Of a DNA stretch of 64,000 nt, positions 35,645-43,079 are shown piece by piece. The notes beneath the pieces were generated by a model. The model was not told the origin of the DNA. It made no database searches and was given only the letters and a program-made list of their open reading frames with translations. The DNA comes from Acinetobacter sp. ANC 3929. GTDB taxonomy: Bacteria; Pseudomonadota; Gammaproteobacteria; Pseudomonadales; Moraxellaceae. The stretch spans positions 186,001-250,000 of the forward strand of contig NZ_KB850002.1 in NCBI RefSeq assembly GCF_000369405.1. The letters run 5' to 3'. The first letter of the stretch is position 1, and every line of letters starts with the position of its first letter. The position numbers were made by a program, and so were the translations under genes.

Positions 35645-35660
35645 TATACTAGTCGATACA
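35645..35660. promoter_or_regulatory. Putative TetR operator 1
   Basis: TATACTAGTCGATACA is an imperfect palindrome sharing 12 of 16 bases with operator 2. It lies between the TetR start and the -35 of the SDR promoter. Confidence 0.5.
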
Positions 35661-35667
35661 AAAGTCG

Positions 35668-35696
35668 TTGACAAGGTTTGTGCAGAGGCTTACATT
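35668..35696 (+). promoter_or_regulatory. Promoter of the SDR gene
   Basis: TTGACA (35668-35673), exactly 17 bases, TACATT (35691-35696). Operators sit just before the -35 and directly after the -10. Confidence 0.6.
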
Positions 35697-35712
35697 TATA
35701 TCGATCGATACA
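35697..35712. promoter_or_regulatory. Putative TetR operator 2
   Basis: TATATCGATCGATACA, nearly palindromic around TCGATCGA, covers the expected transcription start of the SDR gene. Its centre is 52 bases from that of operator 1, about five helical turns. Confidence 0.5.
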
Positions 35713-35831
35713 TATATTGGTGGAGAATTAGGTCTTTCAATCTCATTGTTGCTTTCGGTGCTTGTGGATGAATAGAGATGAGCTTGTAGACCGCTGGATC
35801 CCCGTTTCATCCTAAAACAGGAATTTTCATA

Positions 35832-36575
35832 ATGAATAAGACACTCACAGGAAAAGTTGCACTGGTTACAGGTGGAAGTCGCGGTATCGGTGCTGCTATT
35901 GCTCGGCTGTTAGCTGCACAGGGCGCAGATGTGGCGATCACTTACAGTCGATCAAAGGAGCAGGCACAGGCAGTTGCAGAGCAGATTCAGGCATTAGGTC
36001 AACGTGCCGAAGTAATTGCAGCGGATGCCATTGATGCAACACAGGTTATCGCTGCGGTGGATACAACTGTGAGCAGACTTGGACGATTGGATATTCTGGT
36101 CAATAACGCGGGTAATTTTCTGACCGGACATATTGATCAGCTCACACTTGATGATTATGACCAGACCATGTCCGTCAATTTACGTGCAGTGTTTGCAGCG
36201 ACGATGCAGGCAAGCAAATATTTACCTGATGGTGGGCGTATTGTCTCGATTGGGAGCTGTCTTGCTTCAAGGGTTGGTCGTGAAGGTATTAGTTTATATG
36301 CAGCCAGCAAAGCAGCTTTAGTGGGCTTGACCAAGGGCGTAGCACGAGATTTAGGCAAGCGTGGGATTACAGTCAATCTAGTTCAGCCAGGACCAACCGA
36401 TACCGATATGAATCCTGCTGATGGCGCTCATGCAGATGCAGTTCGAGCTACTTTAGCATTATCCGCTTATGGGCATCGCGAGGACATCGCCGCAACGGTA
36501 CTTCATTTGGTGGGGGAAAGTGGACGCTATATTACTGGTGCAGCCATTGATGTAGATGGTGGTTTTAATGCTTAA
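35832..36575 (+). CDS. Short-chain dehydrogenase/reductase
   Basis: The 247-residue SDR has the NADP-binding TGGSRGIG at 13-20, NNAG at 91-94 and catalytic Tyr156/Lys160 (YAASK), with Ser142 nearby. The arginine after the glycine motif (YSRSKEQ) suggests NADPH preference. Such FabG-like enzymes reduce ketones; the substrate is unknown. It is divergent from the TetR gene that probably controls it. The pair looks like an inserted detoxification or catabolic module. Confidence 0.93.
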   Translation: MNKTLTGKVALVTGGSRGIGAAIARLLAAQGADVAITYSRSKEQAQAVAEQIQALGQRAEVIAADAIDATQVIAAVDTTVSRLGRLDILVNNAGNFLTGHIDQLTLDDYDQTMSVNLRAVFAATMQASKYLPDGGRIVSIGSCLASRVGREGISLYAASKAALVGLTKGVARDLGKRGITVNLVQPGPTDTDMNPADGAHADAVRATLALSAYGHREDIAATVLHLVGESGRYITGAAIDVDGGFNA

Positions 36576-36617
36576 AATGACAGAATAAAAATAACTTTCT
36601 ATTGAATAAAAGAAGGG

Positions 36618-36642
36618 AAAAGGAGGTTAAATACCTCCTTTT
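36618..36642 (-). terminator. Terminator of the HopJ-like gene, second copy
   Basis: AAAAGGAGGT and ACCTCCTTTT pair over TAAAT with T/A runs. It directly follows the HopJ-like stop codon on the minus strand. Confidence 0.88.
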
Positions 36643-36659
36643 TTTCTTATTTTGCAGTT
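36618..36659. repeat. Direct repeat B flanking the TetR-SDR islet
   Basis: This is the second copy of the 41-base repeat at 34941. Here the sequence is in its natural place: the last codons of the HopJ-like gene plus its terminator. Confidence 0.8.
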
Positions 36660-36979
36660 AAAGCTTCACCTTCAAATTTTACTCCATCCCAGCCATTCTG
36701 CATAAACTGACGAATATTCTGGTGGTCTGTTGCTTCAGGCGTGGCCAACACAGACGCATAGTGTTCTGCAAATAAACTTAATGTATCCGCTTGATTTAAA
36801 TCTTCAATTTTAGCAAAGCTCAGTACTTTTGCACTGCCTTGATTTTCAGTCGCAGCATTGAATTGCGCACCATTTTGGAATGCTGTTGGTGTATGTTGGT
36901 AACGTGCTTCGATAAAAGCCAATACATCTGCAAATTTTGCTGAGCCATCTTTAAGTTGTGCCAATAAGCTTTGAGCCAT
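36647..36979 (-). CDS. HopJ-family small protein
   Basis: The 110-residue protein matches the HopJ family pattern (AFIEARYQHTPTAFQNG, then NQGSAKVLSFAKIEDL and TLSLFAEHYASVLATPEATDHQNIRQFM). The family is named from a Pseudomonas type III effector but is widespread in bacteria with no type III system, so a housekeeping cytosolic role is more likely here. Its 3' end is duplicated at 34969-34981. Confidence 0.85.
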   Translation of the reverse strand: MAQSLLAQLKDGSAKFADVLAFIEARYQHTPTAFQNGAQFNAATENQGSAKVLSFAKIEDLNQADTLSLFAEHYASVLATPEATDHQNIRQFMQNGWDGVKFEGEALTAK

Positions 36980-37118
36980 TTCTAAAATTCCATGGTTATA
37001 AAATCAATGGCAGCATCATAACATTGAAAATGTAGAAGAGAAGTCGATCGATCTCTGAACTAGACGTTATAGTGTTGGCAGTTTATGCTCAGAGCGGTTA
37101 TGAAAGTATTGAATAATA

Positions 37119-37976
37119 ATGAATCGACATCATTTTAAATTACCACCATCCAAACCTTTATTTCGATTTCTAGCACCCATTTTAAGTTGCCGATTGTTAT
37201 TACAATTGCGCCGTTTGATGATGCGAATATTGCCGTTTATGCCTTTGCAGAGCCGCGTCAGCAATATTGTGTATTTGTCGTGGCTGGTGGATGTTGAACT
37301 AGTACGTCAGCACTATCCGCAATCTGTACCGCTCTGGGAAAAAAATGGCAAAACTATTTTTACGATTTTAACCTATCAACATCATCATTTTGGATTTAAG
37401 TTTTTCGGTTGGCTACGCAAGTTAATGCCTTCACCTCGGCAAAGTAACTGGCGTTTTTATCTGGATGAGTCGCAGCCAAAGACTGTGATTTTTGAGCAGG
37501 TCATTGTTGATCAAGCACTCTATGTGATCGGTGGTCGCCTTGCCAGTGATGTGATGCCAGCACAATATGCTTCGTTGTTTGAACATCAATTCGATGAGCA
37601 AAGGCTGAGTATTCATACTGAACTTAAAGTGGATGAGGATTATTGCTTAATCAGTGATGTACACATCACGGAAGAGAAACAATTACCGACCAAGTGGCAA
37701 ATGCTATTTCCGTCATGGGAGGAAGCTGTTCGATTTTTGGTAGACCAAGATCATGCATGGGCAGAATGGGGCGATCAACCTGCACGAATGTCGCAAGGCG
37801 ATATCAAAATGCCGTTTCAGTTTCAGCAGATTCAGGCCACCAAGATTCGTACCTTGCAAGCTCCGCAATTATTGCAACAATTTGGCTTAGATGACACCGC
37901 AGAAGCCTTTGCTTTTGTTGTACCTGCCTTAGACTTCTATGTGGTTGGGGAAAAGATTTTGTCTACATCGAACTAA
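37119..37976 (+). CDS. DUF2071/YqjF-like protein
   Basis: The 285-residue protein has an amphipathic basic N-terminus (LLLQLRRLMMRILPFMP) and a domain whose features (VSNIVYLSWLVDVELVRQHYP and later FLVDQDHAWAEWGDQP) recall the DUF2071 (YqjF) family. I cannot confirm the family from motifs alone. No catalytic residues are evident. ATG 37119 follows a tiny out-of-frame ORF and has no strong RBS. Confidence 0.65.
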   Translation: MNRHHFKLPPSKPLFRFLAPILSCRLLLQLRRLMMRILPFMPLQSRVSNIVYLSWLVDVELVRQHYPQSVPLWEKNGKTIFTILTYQHHHFGFKFFGWLRKLMPSPRQSNWRFYLDESQPKTVIFEQVIVDQALYVIGGRLASDVMPAQYASLFEHQFDEQRLSIHTELKVDEDYCLISDVHITEEKQLPTKWQMLFPSWEEAVRFLVDQDHAWAEWGDQPARMSQGDIKMPFQFQQIQATKIRTLQAPQLLQQFGLDDTAEAFAFVVPALDFYVVGEKILSTSN

Positions 37977-38005
37977 ATTGTGGATAACTTTATGTTTATA
38001 CACAG

Positions 38006-38021
38006 TTCAACTCGAGTTGAA
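38006..38021. promoter_or_regulatory. 16-bp palindrome before the crcB promoter
   Basis: TTCAACTCGAGTTGAA is perfectly palindromic. It lies nine bases upstream of a possible -35 (TTGAGT 38030-38035) paired with TATTTT (38052-38057). It could be an operator or the end of the upstream transcript. Confidence 0.35.
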
Positions 38022-38063
38022 AACATGGGTTGAGTTGATTAAAAAATATGTTATTTTAGAACA

Positions 38064-38141
38064 AAGGAGATGGCATTCCTCCTGTCACAAACCGCCATAA
38101 TGGCTAATGATGCCTACGTTACCCTGAACAGGGGGCGTAGG
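38064..38141 (+). promoter_or_regulatory. Fluoride riboswitch (crcB motif)
   Basis: The aptamer at 38064-38118 carries the conserved crcB-motif blocks GGAGATGGCATTCCTCC, AACCGCC and GATGCCTACG. A downstream CGTAGG (38136-38141) can pair with the aptamer's CCTACG, enclosing CCCTG/CAGGG; this likely forms the switching helix. No T run follows, so control is probably at translation. Fluoride binding is expected to raise expression of the crcB exporter downstream. Confidence 0.93.
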
Positions 38142-38178
38142 TTCGTGCGTGCTCTGTTCTCATGTTTGGAGTTCGCCC

Positions 38179-38253
38179 ATGAAAAATCTTCAGAACAATA
38201 TTTATAATTCTATGTCTATTGTCGCTTCTACTCCAATCTTGTCTTTGGAGTAA
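38179..38253 (+). CDS. 24-codon leader peptide upstream of crcB
   Basis: An ATG with GGAG seven bases upstream opens a 24-codon ORF that ends TAA three bases before, and in frame with, the crcB ATG. Its last codons (Leu-Glu, TTGGAG) contain the crcB ribosome-binding site. CTCCAA at 38231 pairs with this TTGGAG (38245-38250), hiding the crcB RBS, and could alternatively pair with the leader's own TTTGGAG (38165-38171). Translation of the leader would open the hairpin. Whether it is translated is not known; its role is inferred. Confidence 0.55.
   Translation: MKNLQNNIYNSMSIVASTPILSLE
38231..38250 (+). promoter_or_regulatory. Hairpin sequestering the crcB ribosome-binding site
   Basis: CTCCAA (38231-38236) and TTGGAG (38245-38250) pair over an eight-base loop. 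GGAG at 38247-38250 is the only good RBS for crcB, six bases before its ATG. Confidence 0.6.
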
Positions 38254-38256
38254 ACT

Positions 38257-38637
38257 ATGTACTATCCATTACTTTCAATTGCACTTGGTTCGGTATTAGG
38301 TGCATGGTTGCGTTGGTTCTTAGGTCTAAAGCTGAATCCGATTTTCCCCAATATTCCTTTGGGGACAGTCACGGTTAATTTTGTCGGTGGCTTTATTATT
38401 GGTTTTGCAATTTCTTATTTTTCTCAAAGTTCACTGAGTCCTAATTATAAACTGTTTGTGATTACAGGCTTTTGTGGGGCACTCACAACATTTTCGACCT
38501 TTTCTGCCGAGATTCTTGCCTTATTACAAAGCGGTAAGTTGGGTTATGCCTGTGCAGCAATTTTGATTCATGTGTTGGGGTCGTTGCTGTTTACTATGTT
38601 GGGAATGAGTCTGCATCAATGGCTCAGTGCAGCATAG
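38257..38637 (+). CDS. crcB: Fluoride exporter CrcB (Fluc channel)
   Basis: The 126-residue protein has four membrane helices and the family blocks GAWLRWFLG, GTVTVNFVGGFIIGF and GFCGALTTFSTFSAE, whose Phe residues line the fluoride pore. It forms dual-topology dimers that release F- from the cell. It is preceded by a fluoride riboswitch and a leader ORF and followed by DUF190, a common partner. Confidence 0.97.
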   Translation: MYYPLLSIALGSVLGAWLRWFLGLKLNPIFPNIPLGTVTVNFVGGFIIGFAISYFSQSSLSPNYKLFVITGFCGALTTFSTFSAEILALLQSGKLGYACAAILIHVLGSLLFTMLGMSLHQWLSAA

Positions 38638-38653
38638 TTGAGGAGTAGTTGTA

Positions 38654-38983
38654 ATGAATGGATTTTTAATTACGTTTTATACTGCCCAGAATCGTAACTA
38701 TCAGGGTCAGCCGATCAGCGAATGGCTATTGGCTGTCGCAAAACAAATGAATTTGCGTGGCGCAACGGTGCTTGCTGGACTGGGAGGCGTTGATCATCAT
38801 GGTTTATTTCATTCCGCCAGTTTCTTTGAATTGGCGGATCGACCTGTGCAGATTCAGTTTGCAGTGACCGATGAGCAGGCAACAGAATTAATGAATTATC
38901 TGAATGACAAAGAAATCTCTTTGTTTTATGTCAAAACACCGATTGAATTTGGTGTCGTTGGGCGAGTAGCGACAGATTCCTAG
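38654..38983 (+). CDS. DUF190 family protein
   Basis: The 109-residue protein shows the PII-like DUF190 pattern (ISEWLLAVAKQMNLRGATVLAGLGGVDH and PVQIQFAVTDEQ). It starts 16 bases after crcB behind GAGGAG, so it shares the riboswitch-controlled transcript. DUF190 genes commonly accompany crcB, suggesting a role in fluoride response; its molecular activity is unknown. Confidence 0.9.
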   Translation: MNGFLITFYTAQNRNYQGQPISEWLLAVAKQMNLRGATVLAGLGGVDHHGLFHSASFFELADRPVQIQFAVTDEQATELMNYLNDKEISLFYVKTPIEFGVVGRVATDS

Positions 38984-39007
38984 CTTAAGGAATTTAGATA
39001 TAAAAAA

Positions 39008-39044
39008 AGAAGTCTAAGTGGAGGAGAGATAACCTTAGACTTCT
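39008..39044. terminator. Terminator after the crcB-DUF190 unit
   Basis: AGAAGTCTAAG and CTTAGACTTCT form an 11-bp stem over 15 bases. An A run precedes it, so it can also serve minus-strand rpmE2 (ends at 39082). Confidence 0.75.
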
Positions 39045-39081
39045 AATGTTTACAGCCTAGTGTGTGAAACTTAACTGAAGA

Positions 39082-39336
39082 TTAACTATTGCGGTTAAAA
39101 CGTGCAAAGCGTTTGTTAAAGCTTGCGACACGTCCTTCATTACTTGCCTGACGTACTTCACCGGTATAAAACGGATGCGATGCACTTGAAATATCAAGGG
39201 TCACGTAAGGATAAACTTTACCTTGATACTCACGAGTTTGTTTACTTTGCAGGGTACTGCCAATTAAGAAGTAAGTATCCGCATTGGTATCGTGAAACAG
39301 CACTTGTTGATAGGTCGGATGAATACCTTTACGCAT
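39082..39336 (-). CDS. rpmE2: 50S ribosomal protein L31 type B
   Basis: The 84-residue protein begins MRKGIHPTYQQVLFHD and includes YPYVTLDISSASHPFYTG, the L31 signature. It lacks the CxxC zinc cysteines, which marks the type B form that is induced when zinc is scarce in many bacteria. No Zur box is obvious to me upstream. Confidence 0.96.
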   Translation of the reverse strand: MRKGIHPTYQQVLFHDTNADTYFLIGSTLQSKQTREYQGKVYPYVTLDISSASHPFYTGEVRQASNEGRVASFNKRFARFNRNS

Positions 39337-39508
39337 TTTGAATGACTCCTATTGTTTGTAGAAATGTTATAACATAACAATATATGCCGTCAATCTTGTT
39401 TATTTCAAGTTTTGCTGGCGCTTATTTGTAAATAATGGTCAGCAAGTATGGAAAATGGCGCTTTGTATAAGCCCATTGATTGATTAAACCATTGATTGTG
39501 ATTGAAAT

Positions 39509-39538
39509 AAAAATGCCAATCAGATGATTGGCATTTTT
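39509..39538 (-). terminator. Terminator of the ABC1 kinase gene
   Basis: AAAAATGCCAATCA and TGATTGGCATTTTT face each other with two bases between (a practical loop of about six). On the minus strand it follows the stop at 39544 at once. Confidence 0.85.
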
Positions 39539-39543
39539 ATGTA

Positions 39544-40836
39544 TTAGTTTGGCACTAATTCTTCAAACAAGTCATTGAGATTGTCATGCACCTTGAGGTG
39601 AATAAGATTCCAGTAATGCCCAGAAATGGTCCGATTGACCATGAGCGTGTCAGGAGAGGGTTTAAACACATCCCAGTATTTCAATGATTGTTTGACCAGA
39701 CGTACACCATCATGATGAGATGAGTTTTCGGCAAAATCATAATGTGTACTTAGAGGACGCAACAGAATTTCAATCCATTGCGTATACAGCTCACTTGGAA
39801 ATTTCTGCTTTTCGGCAATCGAATGCAGTTCCACCAGTAAATCTTCAACTTGAGCAATATCTTCTTGTCGTGCTGCATTCACCAATGCTTTAAAGTGCTG
39901 AATGATTTCAGGTGATAAGGTTTTTACACTGCCATAGTCATAAATAATCACGCTGCCATCTTCACGGAATGCAAAGTTGCCTGGATGTGGGTCACAATGG
40001 AATCGCTTCAAGAAAAACATTTCCTGCCCTAAGGCACGAATCAGGCGACGTCCGATTTGATTTCGTGTTTCAACCGACCATGTACTTGCTGTTTCAATCG
40101 ACTCACCTTGTTCAAGACTGAGAGTTAGTACCCGACGAGAAGAATAGTCTTTATATACGGTGGGGATAATAATTTGATCATCGAGCTTTTCATGGAAGGT
40201 TTTAAAGACTTCTAGATTTTGTGCTTCGATTTCATAGTTTAATTCGGCAGAGAGACTGTCTTGGATTTCCTGAAACAGTTGATCTTGCAATTTTTTATCA
40301 ATCTTTAAAACACCCATTAAGCGTAAGGCAAGACGTACTTGTTTTAAGTCACTTTCACAGGCTTGATCGACCCCAGGATATTGCACTTTCACCACCACAG
40401 CCTGACCATCTGGCAGCACTGCACGATGTACTTGTCCAATTGAGGCGGCAGCAAAAGGCTCTGTTTCAAAAGAGCTAAAAATCTGGTTTAACGGTTTACC
40501 CAGCTCTTTTTCAACTTGTTGCTGAATGGCTGAAAAGGGCATGGCTGGTGCTTGACGCTGTAATTTTGCAATTGCTTTCGCCACTTCTGGTGGGAAAATA
40601 TCTTTATATTGTGAGGCGATTTGCCCAACTTTCATGACTGCACCTTTCATTTCCCCCAAGGTGTCTGCAATCTGCAAACCGATGTCCTGAAACAGTTTGC
40701 TACGCGCAGCATTTTTTTGTTCTTCGTCTGCTGTGAGATTTCGAATGGAATTGGCAACACTTTTACTGGCAATACTTGCGGTCATGCCAGCCAGTTTCAA
40801 AAAACGTCTACTGGGAGAGCTTGCATGCTTTGCCAT
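39544..40836 (-). CDS. ABC1/UbiB-family atypical kinase
   Basis: The 430-residue protein has ABC1 motifs: KVGQIASQYKDIFPPEV (KxGQ), AAASIGQVHRA, a VVVKVQYPG lysine, FHCDPHPGNFA and IYDYGSVK (the DFG equivalent). The family supports ubiquinone biosynthesis or lipid homeostasis through ATPase activity. True UbiB carries two C-terminal membrane helices, which are lacking here, so this is a paralogue of unknown target. Confidence 0.92.
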   Translation of the reverse strand: MAKHASSPSRRFLKLAGMTASIASKSVANSIRNLTADEEQKNAARSKLFQDIGLQIADTLGEMKGAVMKVGQIASQYKDIFPPEVAKAIAKLQRQAPAMPFSAIQQQVEKELGKPLNQIFSSFETEPFAAASIGQVHRAVLPDGQAVVVKVQYPGVDQACESDLKQVRLALRLMGVLKIDKKLQDQLFQEIQDSLSAELNYEIEAQNLEVFKTFHEKLDDQIIIPTVYKDYSSRRVLTLSLEQGESIETASTWSVETRNQIGRRLIRALGQEMFFLKRFHCDPHPGNFAFREDGSVIIYDYGSVKTLSPEIIQHFKALVNAARQEDIAQVEDLLVELHSIAEKQKFPSELYTQWIEILLRPLSTHYDFAENSSHHDGVRLVKQSLKYWDVFKPSPDTLMVNRTISGHYWNLIHLKVHDNLNDLFEELVPN

Positions 40837-41086
40837 ATGCGCTTGACCTCGATCGATCTAGTTTCAAAGTGATACCTTGATCATAGGCGACAAAACTTAA
40901 ATTGCCTATAACAAAATGTTAAGTGATGTAAGCATGGAATAATCAAAAAATTGCATGATTCAATTTTGATGAAGGTCATTGAATGTAAGCTATATTGGTA
41001 TTTATTTTATTTTTGACCGATTAAAATTGATCGTACGTGAAGTATAAGCGTGGCGGCATTCATGCCGCCTCATCAGAGCAAGTTGC

Positions 41087-42448
41087 TTACAGTTTTGGAT
41101 TTGTCATTTGCATCAAGCGTTTATTGTTGAAATATAAACGACCAATCAGTAAAACACAGGCAATACTTAAGCCGATAATCAGGCCGAGCCAAACGCCAGC
41201 GACTCCCCAAGTGGTATAACGGGCAAGATATAAACCAATCGGGAACGCAATAATCCAATAGGCCATTAAGGTAATCCACATGGGTGCTTGGGTATCTTGC
41301 ATGCCACGTAAGCAACCTGCGGCACCGACTTGCCAAGCATCCATCAACTGATAAGCCATCGCGAACCAAAGTAAATACATTGCAACAGGGATGACATCCA
41401 GATCAGTGGTATAAATCGCCACAATATAAGGACGTGCAAGCGCAATTAGCGTCATGGTACAAGCCGCAAAAACCGTTGCACTAATCAACCCTACCGTCTG
41501 AACCTGACGCATCGCGTGCCAGTTTTGTTCACCGTAATACATCCCAACACGAATGGTCAATGCAATCGCTAAGGACAGAGGAATCATAAATAGCTGTGAG
41601 GTGACTGAGATCGCAATTTGATGCGCCGCAATCGCATTTTCACCTAAAGGACTGAGTACAATCGCACCTGTACTGAAAATGCTGACTTCAAAAAAAACTG
41701 CTAAGCCAATTGGTAGGCCAAGCTTTAGAATGCGCTTTACCCAAATTGGATCGATTTTTTCCCATTTTGTGAAAATAGGGGCTTGTTTATAGGCTTTCGC
41801 TTTTGAAATATAAATGGCAAGGGTGATAAACATTAACCATTGTAAAATTGCCGTTGCAAAACCACATCCAGCACTACCTAAAGCAGGGATTGGCCCAAAG
41901 CCATACATAAATATAAAGTTCAGCGGAATCAGCACCAGCAAGGCAATCAAGCTAATCGCCGTCACTGGGCGTGGATGTCCTAATGCCTCAGAATAACTGC
42001 GCAAGGCTGCATACATCATTACTGCAGGCATACCAAAACCAATTGCATGTAAGAACAGGCTTGCTTTCGGTATTAAGCTTTCAGGCACGCCAAATAGCGG
42101 TAAAAACATTGGCATACAATGTAGAATTAGCATTGCAACAATACCGAGAATCACGGCAACCCATAAAGACTGGCGGGCAATGGTTGGAATTTTTTCAGGT
42201 GTTTTGGCGCCACGCGCTTCAGCCACCAATGGCGTGGTAGCCAGCATGATTCCTGCAAATAACAGCATGATCGGAATCCATAAGCCTACACCGACTGCAA
42301 TGGCTGCCAGATCGGTAGCCGAAAGATGACCTGCCATAATGGTATCGATTAAACCTAATCCAGCTTGGGCAAACTGTGTGATCAGGATCGGAAACATCAA
42401 ATGAAAGAGTTGTTTAAGTTCAAATCGCTTGGTTGTGGCATGGGACAC
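41087..42448 (-). CDS. abeM: MATE-family multidrug efflux transporter AbeM
   Basis: The 453-residue protein has 12 membrane segments and MATE signatures such as ITQFAQAGLGLIDTIMAGHLS in the first half and AAGCLRGMQDTQAPMW in the second. It closely follows the Acinetobacter baumannii AbeM sequence as I remember it, a proton-driven exporter of quinolones, dyes and aminoglycosides. The orthology is from memory. A GC-rich inverted repeat at 41052-41069 follows the gene. Confidence 0.9.
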   Translation of the reverse strand: MSHATTKRFELKQLFHLMFPILITQFAQAGLGLIDTIMAGHLSATDLAAIAVGVGLWIPIMLLFAGIMLATTPLVAEARGAKTPEKIPTIARQSLWVAVILGIVAMLILHCMPMFLPLFGVPESLIPKASLFLHAIGFGMPAVMMYAALRSYSEALGHPRPVTAISLIALLVLIPLNFIFMYGFGPIPALGSAGCGFATAILQWLMFITLAIYISKAKAYKQAPIFTKWEKIDPIWVKRILKLGLPIGLAVFFEVSIFSTGAIVLSPLGENAIAAHQIAISVTSQLFMIPLSLAIALTIRVGMYYGEQNWHAMRQVQTVGLISATVFAACTMTLIALARPYIVAIYTTDLDVIPVAMYLLWFAMAYQLMDAWQVGAAGCLRGMQDTQAPMWITLMAYWIIAFPIGLYLARYTTWGVAGVWLGLIIGLSIACVLLIGRLYFNNKRLMQMTNPKL

Positions 42449-42478
42449 AAAAATTACTCTTATTAAAATGAGGGAGAA

Positions 42479-42940
42479 TTAGCGTTGTAGTGTTAGTAAC
42501 ACACCAATAAAAATCACAATACTACCCAGTAGGCGTTGCCAGTTAATGGGTGTTTTGTCTGTACCTAACCAGCCAAAGTGATCGATGAACATCGAAATCA
42601 CCAATTGTCCGAAAATAACCAAACCAGAGAAAGTTAAAAATCCGAGTTTAGGTGCAGTATAAATGCTCATACTGATTGCATAAACCCCAAGACAGCCACC
42701 TAACCAAAGAAACCATGGAATTTGTGAAAGTTCACTTAAACTGGGTTTTGTTGCGCCTTGAAAATAAACCAGACATGCCAAAATAAGCGTACCAATCAAA
42801 AAGGAAAGCAGGGCAGCTTGTAGTGGGGAATTGAGATTCTCTCTGAGTTGCGCGTTGATCGCGGTTTGGAAAGCCATTGCAATTCCGATTCCTAAAGCCA
42901 GTGGAAGGATAAGTAGCAATTGGCTGGAAATTTTCATCAT
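42479..42940 (-). CDS. YdcZ/DUF606-type DMT transporter
   Basis: The 153-residue protein has five hydrophobic segments and the YdcZ pattern (GIGIAMAFQTAINAQLREN, then WLGGCLGVYAISMSIYTAPKLG and QLVISMFIDHFGW). These half-size DMT proteins usually act as dimers; the substrate is unknown. It lies 30 bases upstream of abeM on the same strand and may share its transcript. Two consecutive ATGs open the ORF. Confidence 0.88.
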   Translation of the reverse strand: MMKISSQLLLILPLALGIGIAMAFQTAINAQLRENLNSPLQAALLSFLIGTLILACLVYFQGATKPSLSELSQIPWFLWLGGCLGVYAISMSIYTAPKLGFLTFSGLVIFGQLVISMFIDHFGWLGTDKTPINWQRLLGSIVIFIGVLLTLQR

Positions 42941-43079
42941 ATTATCGGTCTAATTGTTCTTTATGCTTTCAGTCTAACTGAATACACAGGGGATGATAAG
43001 TCGTGTGTATGGTTGAAGCGGCAACCGAGCCTCGTCGAGTCATGTTAAAATAATCAAGTTCTGTCACTGAGCTTTTATT

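Noticed and set aside
34941..36659. Direct repeats as phage-type attachment sites or a transposon
   Set aside because: No integrase, transposase or terminal inverted repeat lies inside; the repeat is a terminator plus a gene end. I keep only the insertion or recombination idea.
36647..36979. HopJ-like gene as a type III secretion effector
   Set aside because: No type III genes are present, and the HopJ family is widespread in non-pathogens; the name is historical.
37100..37141. Twelve-codon frame overlapping the DUF2071-like start
   Set aside because: It is too short and its RBS (GAGCGG) is too weak to separate from chance.
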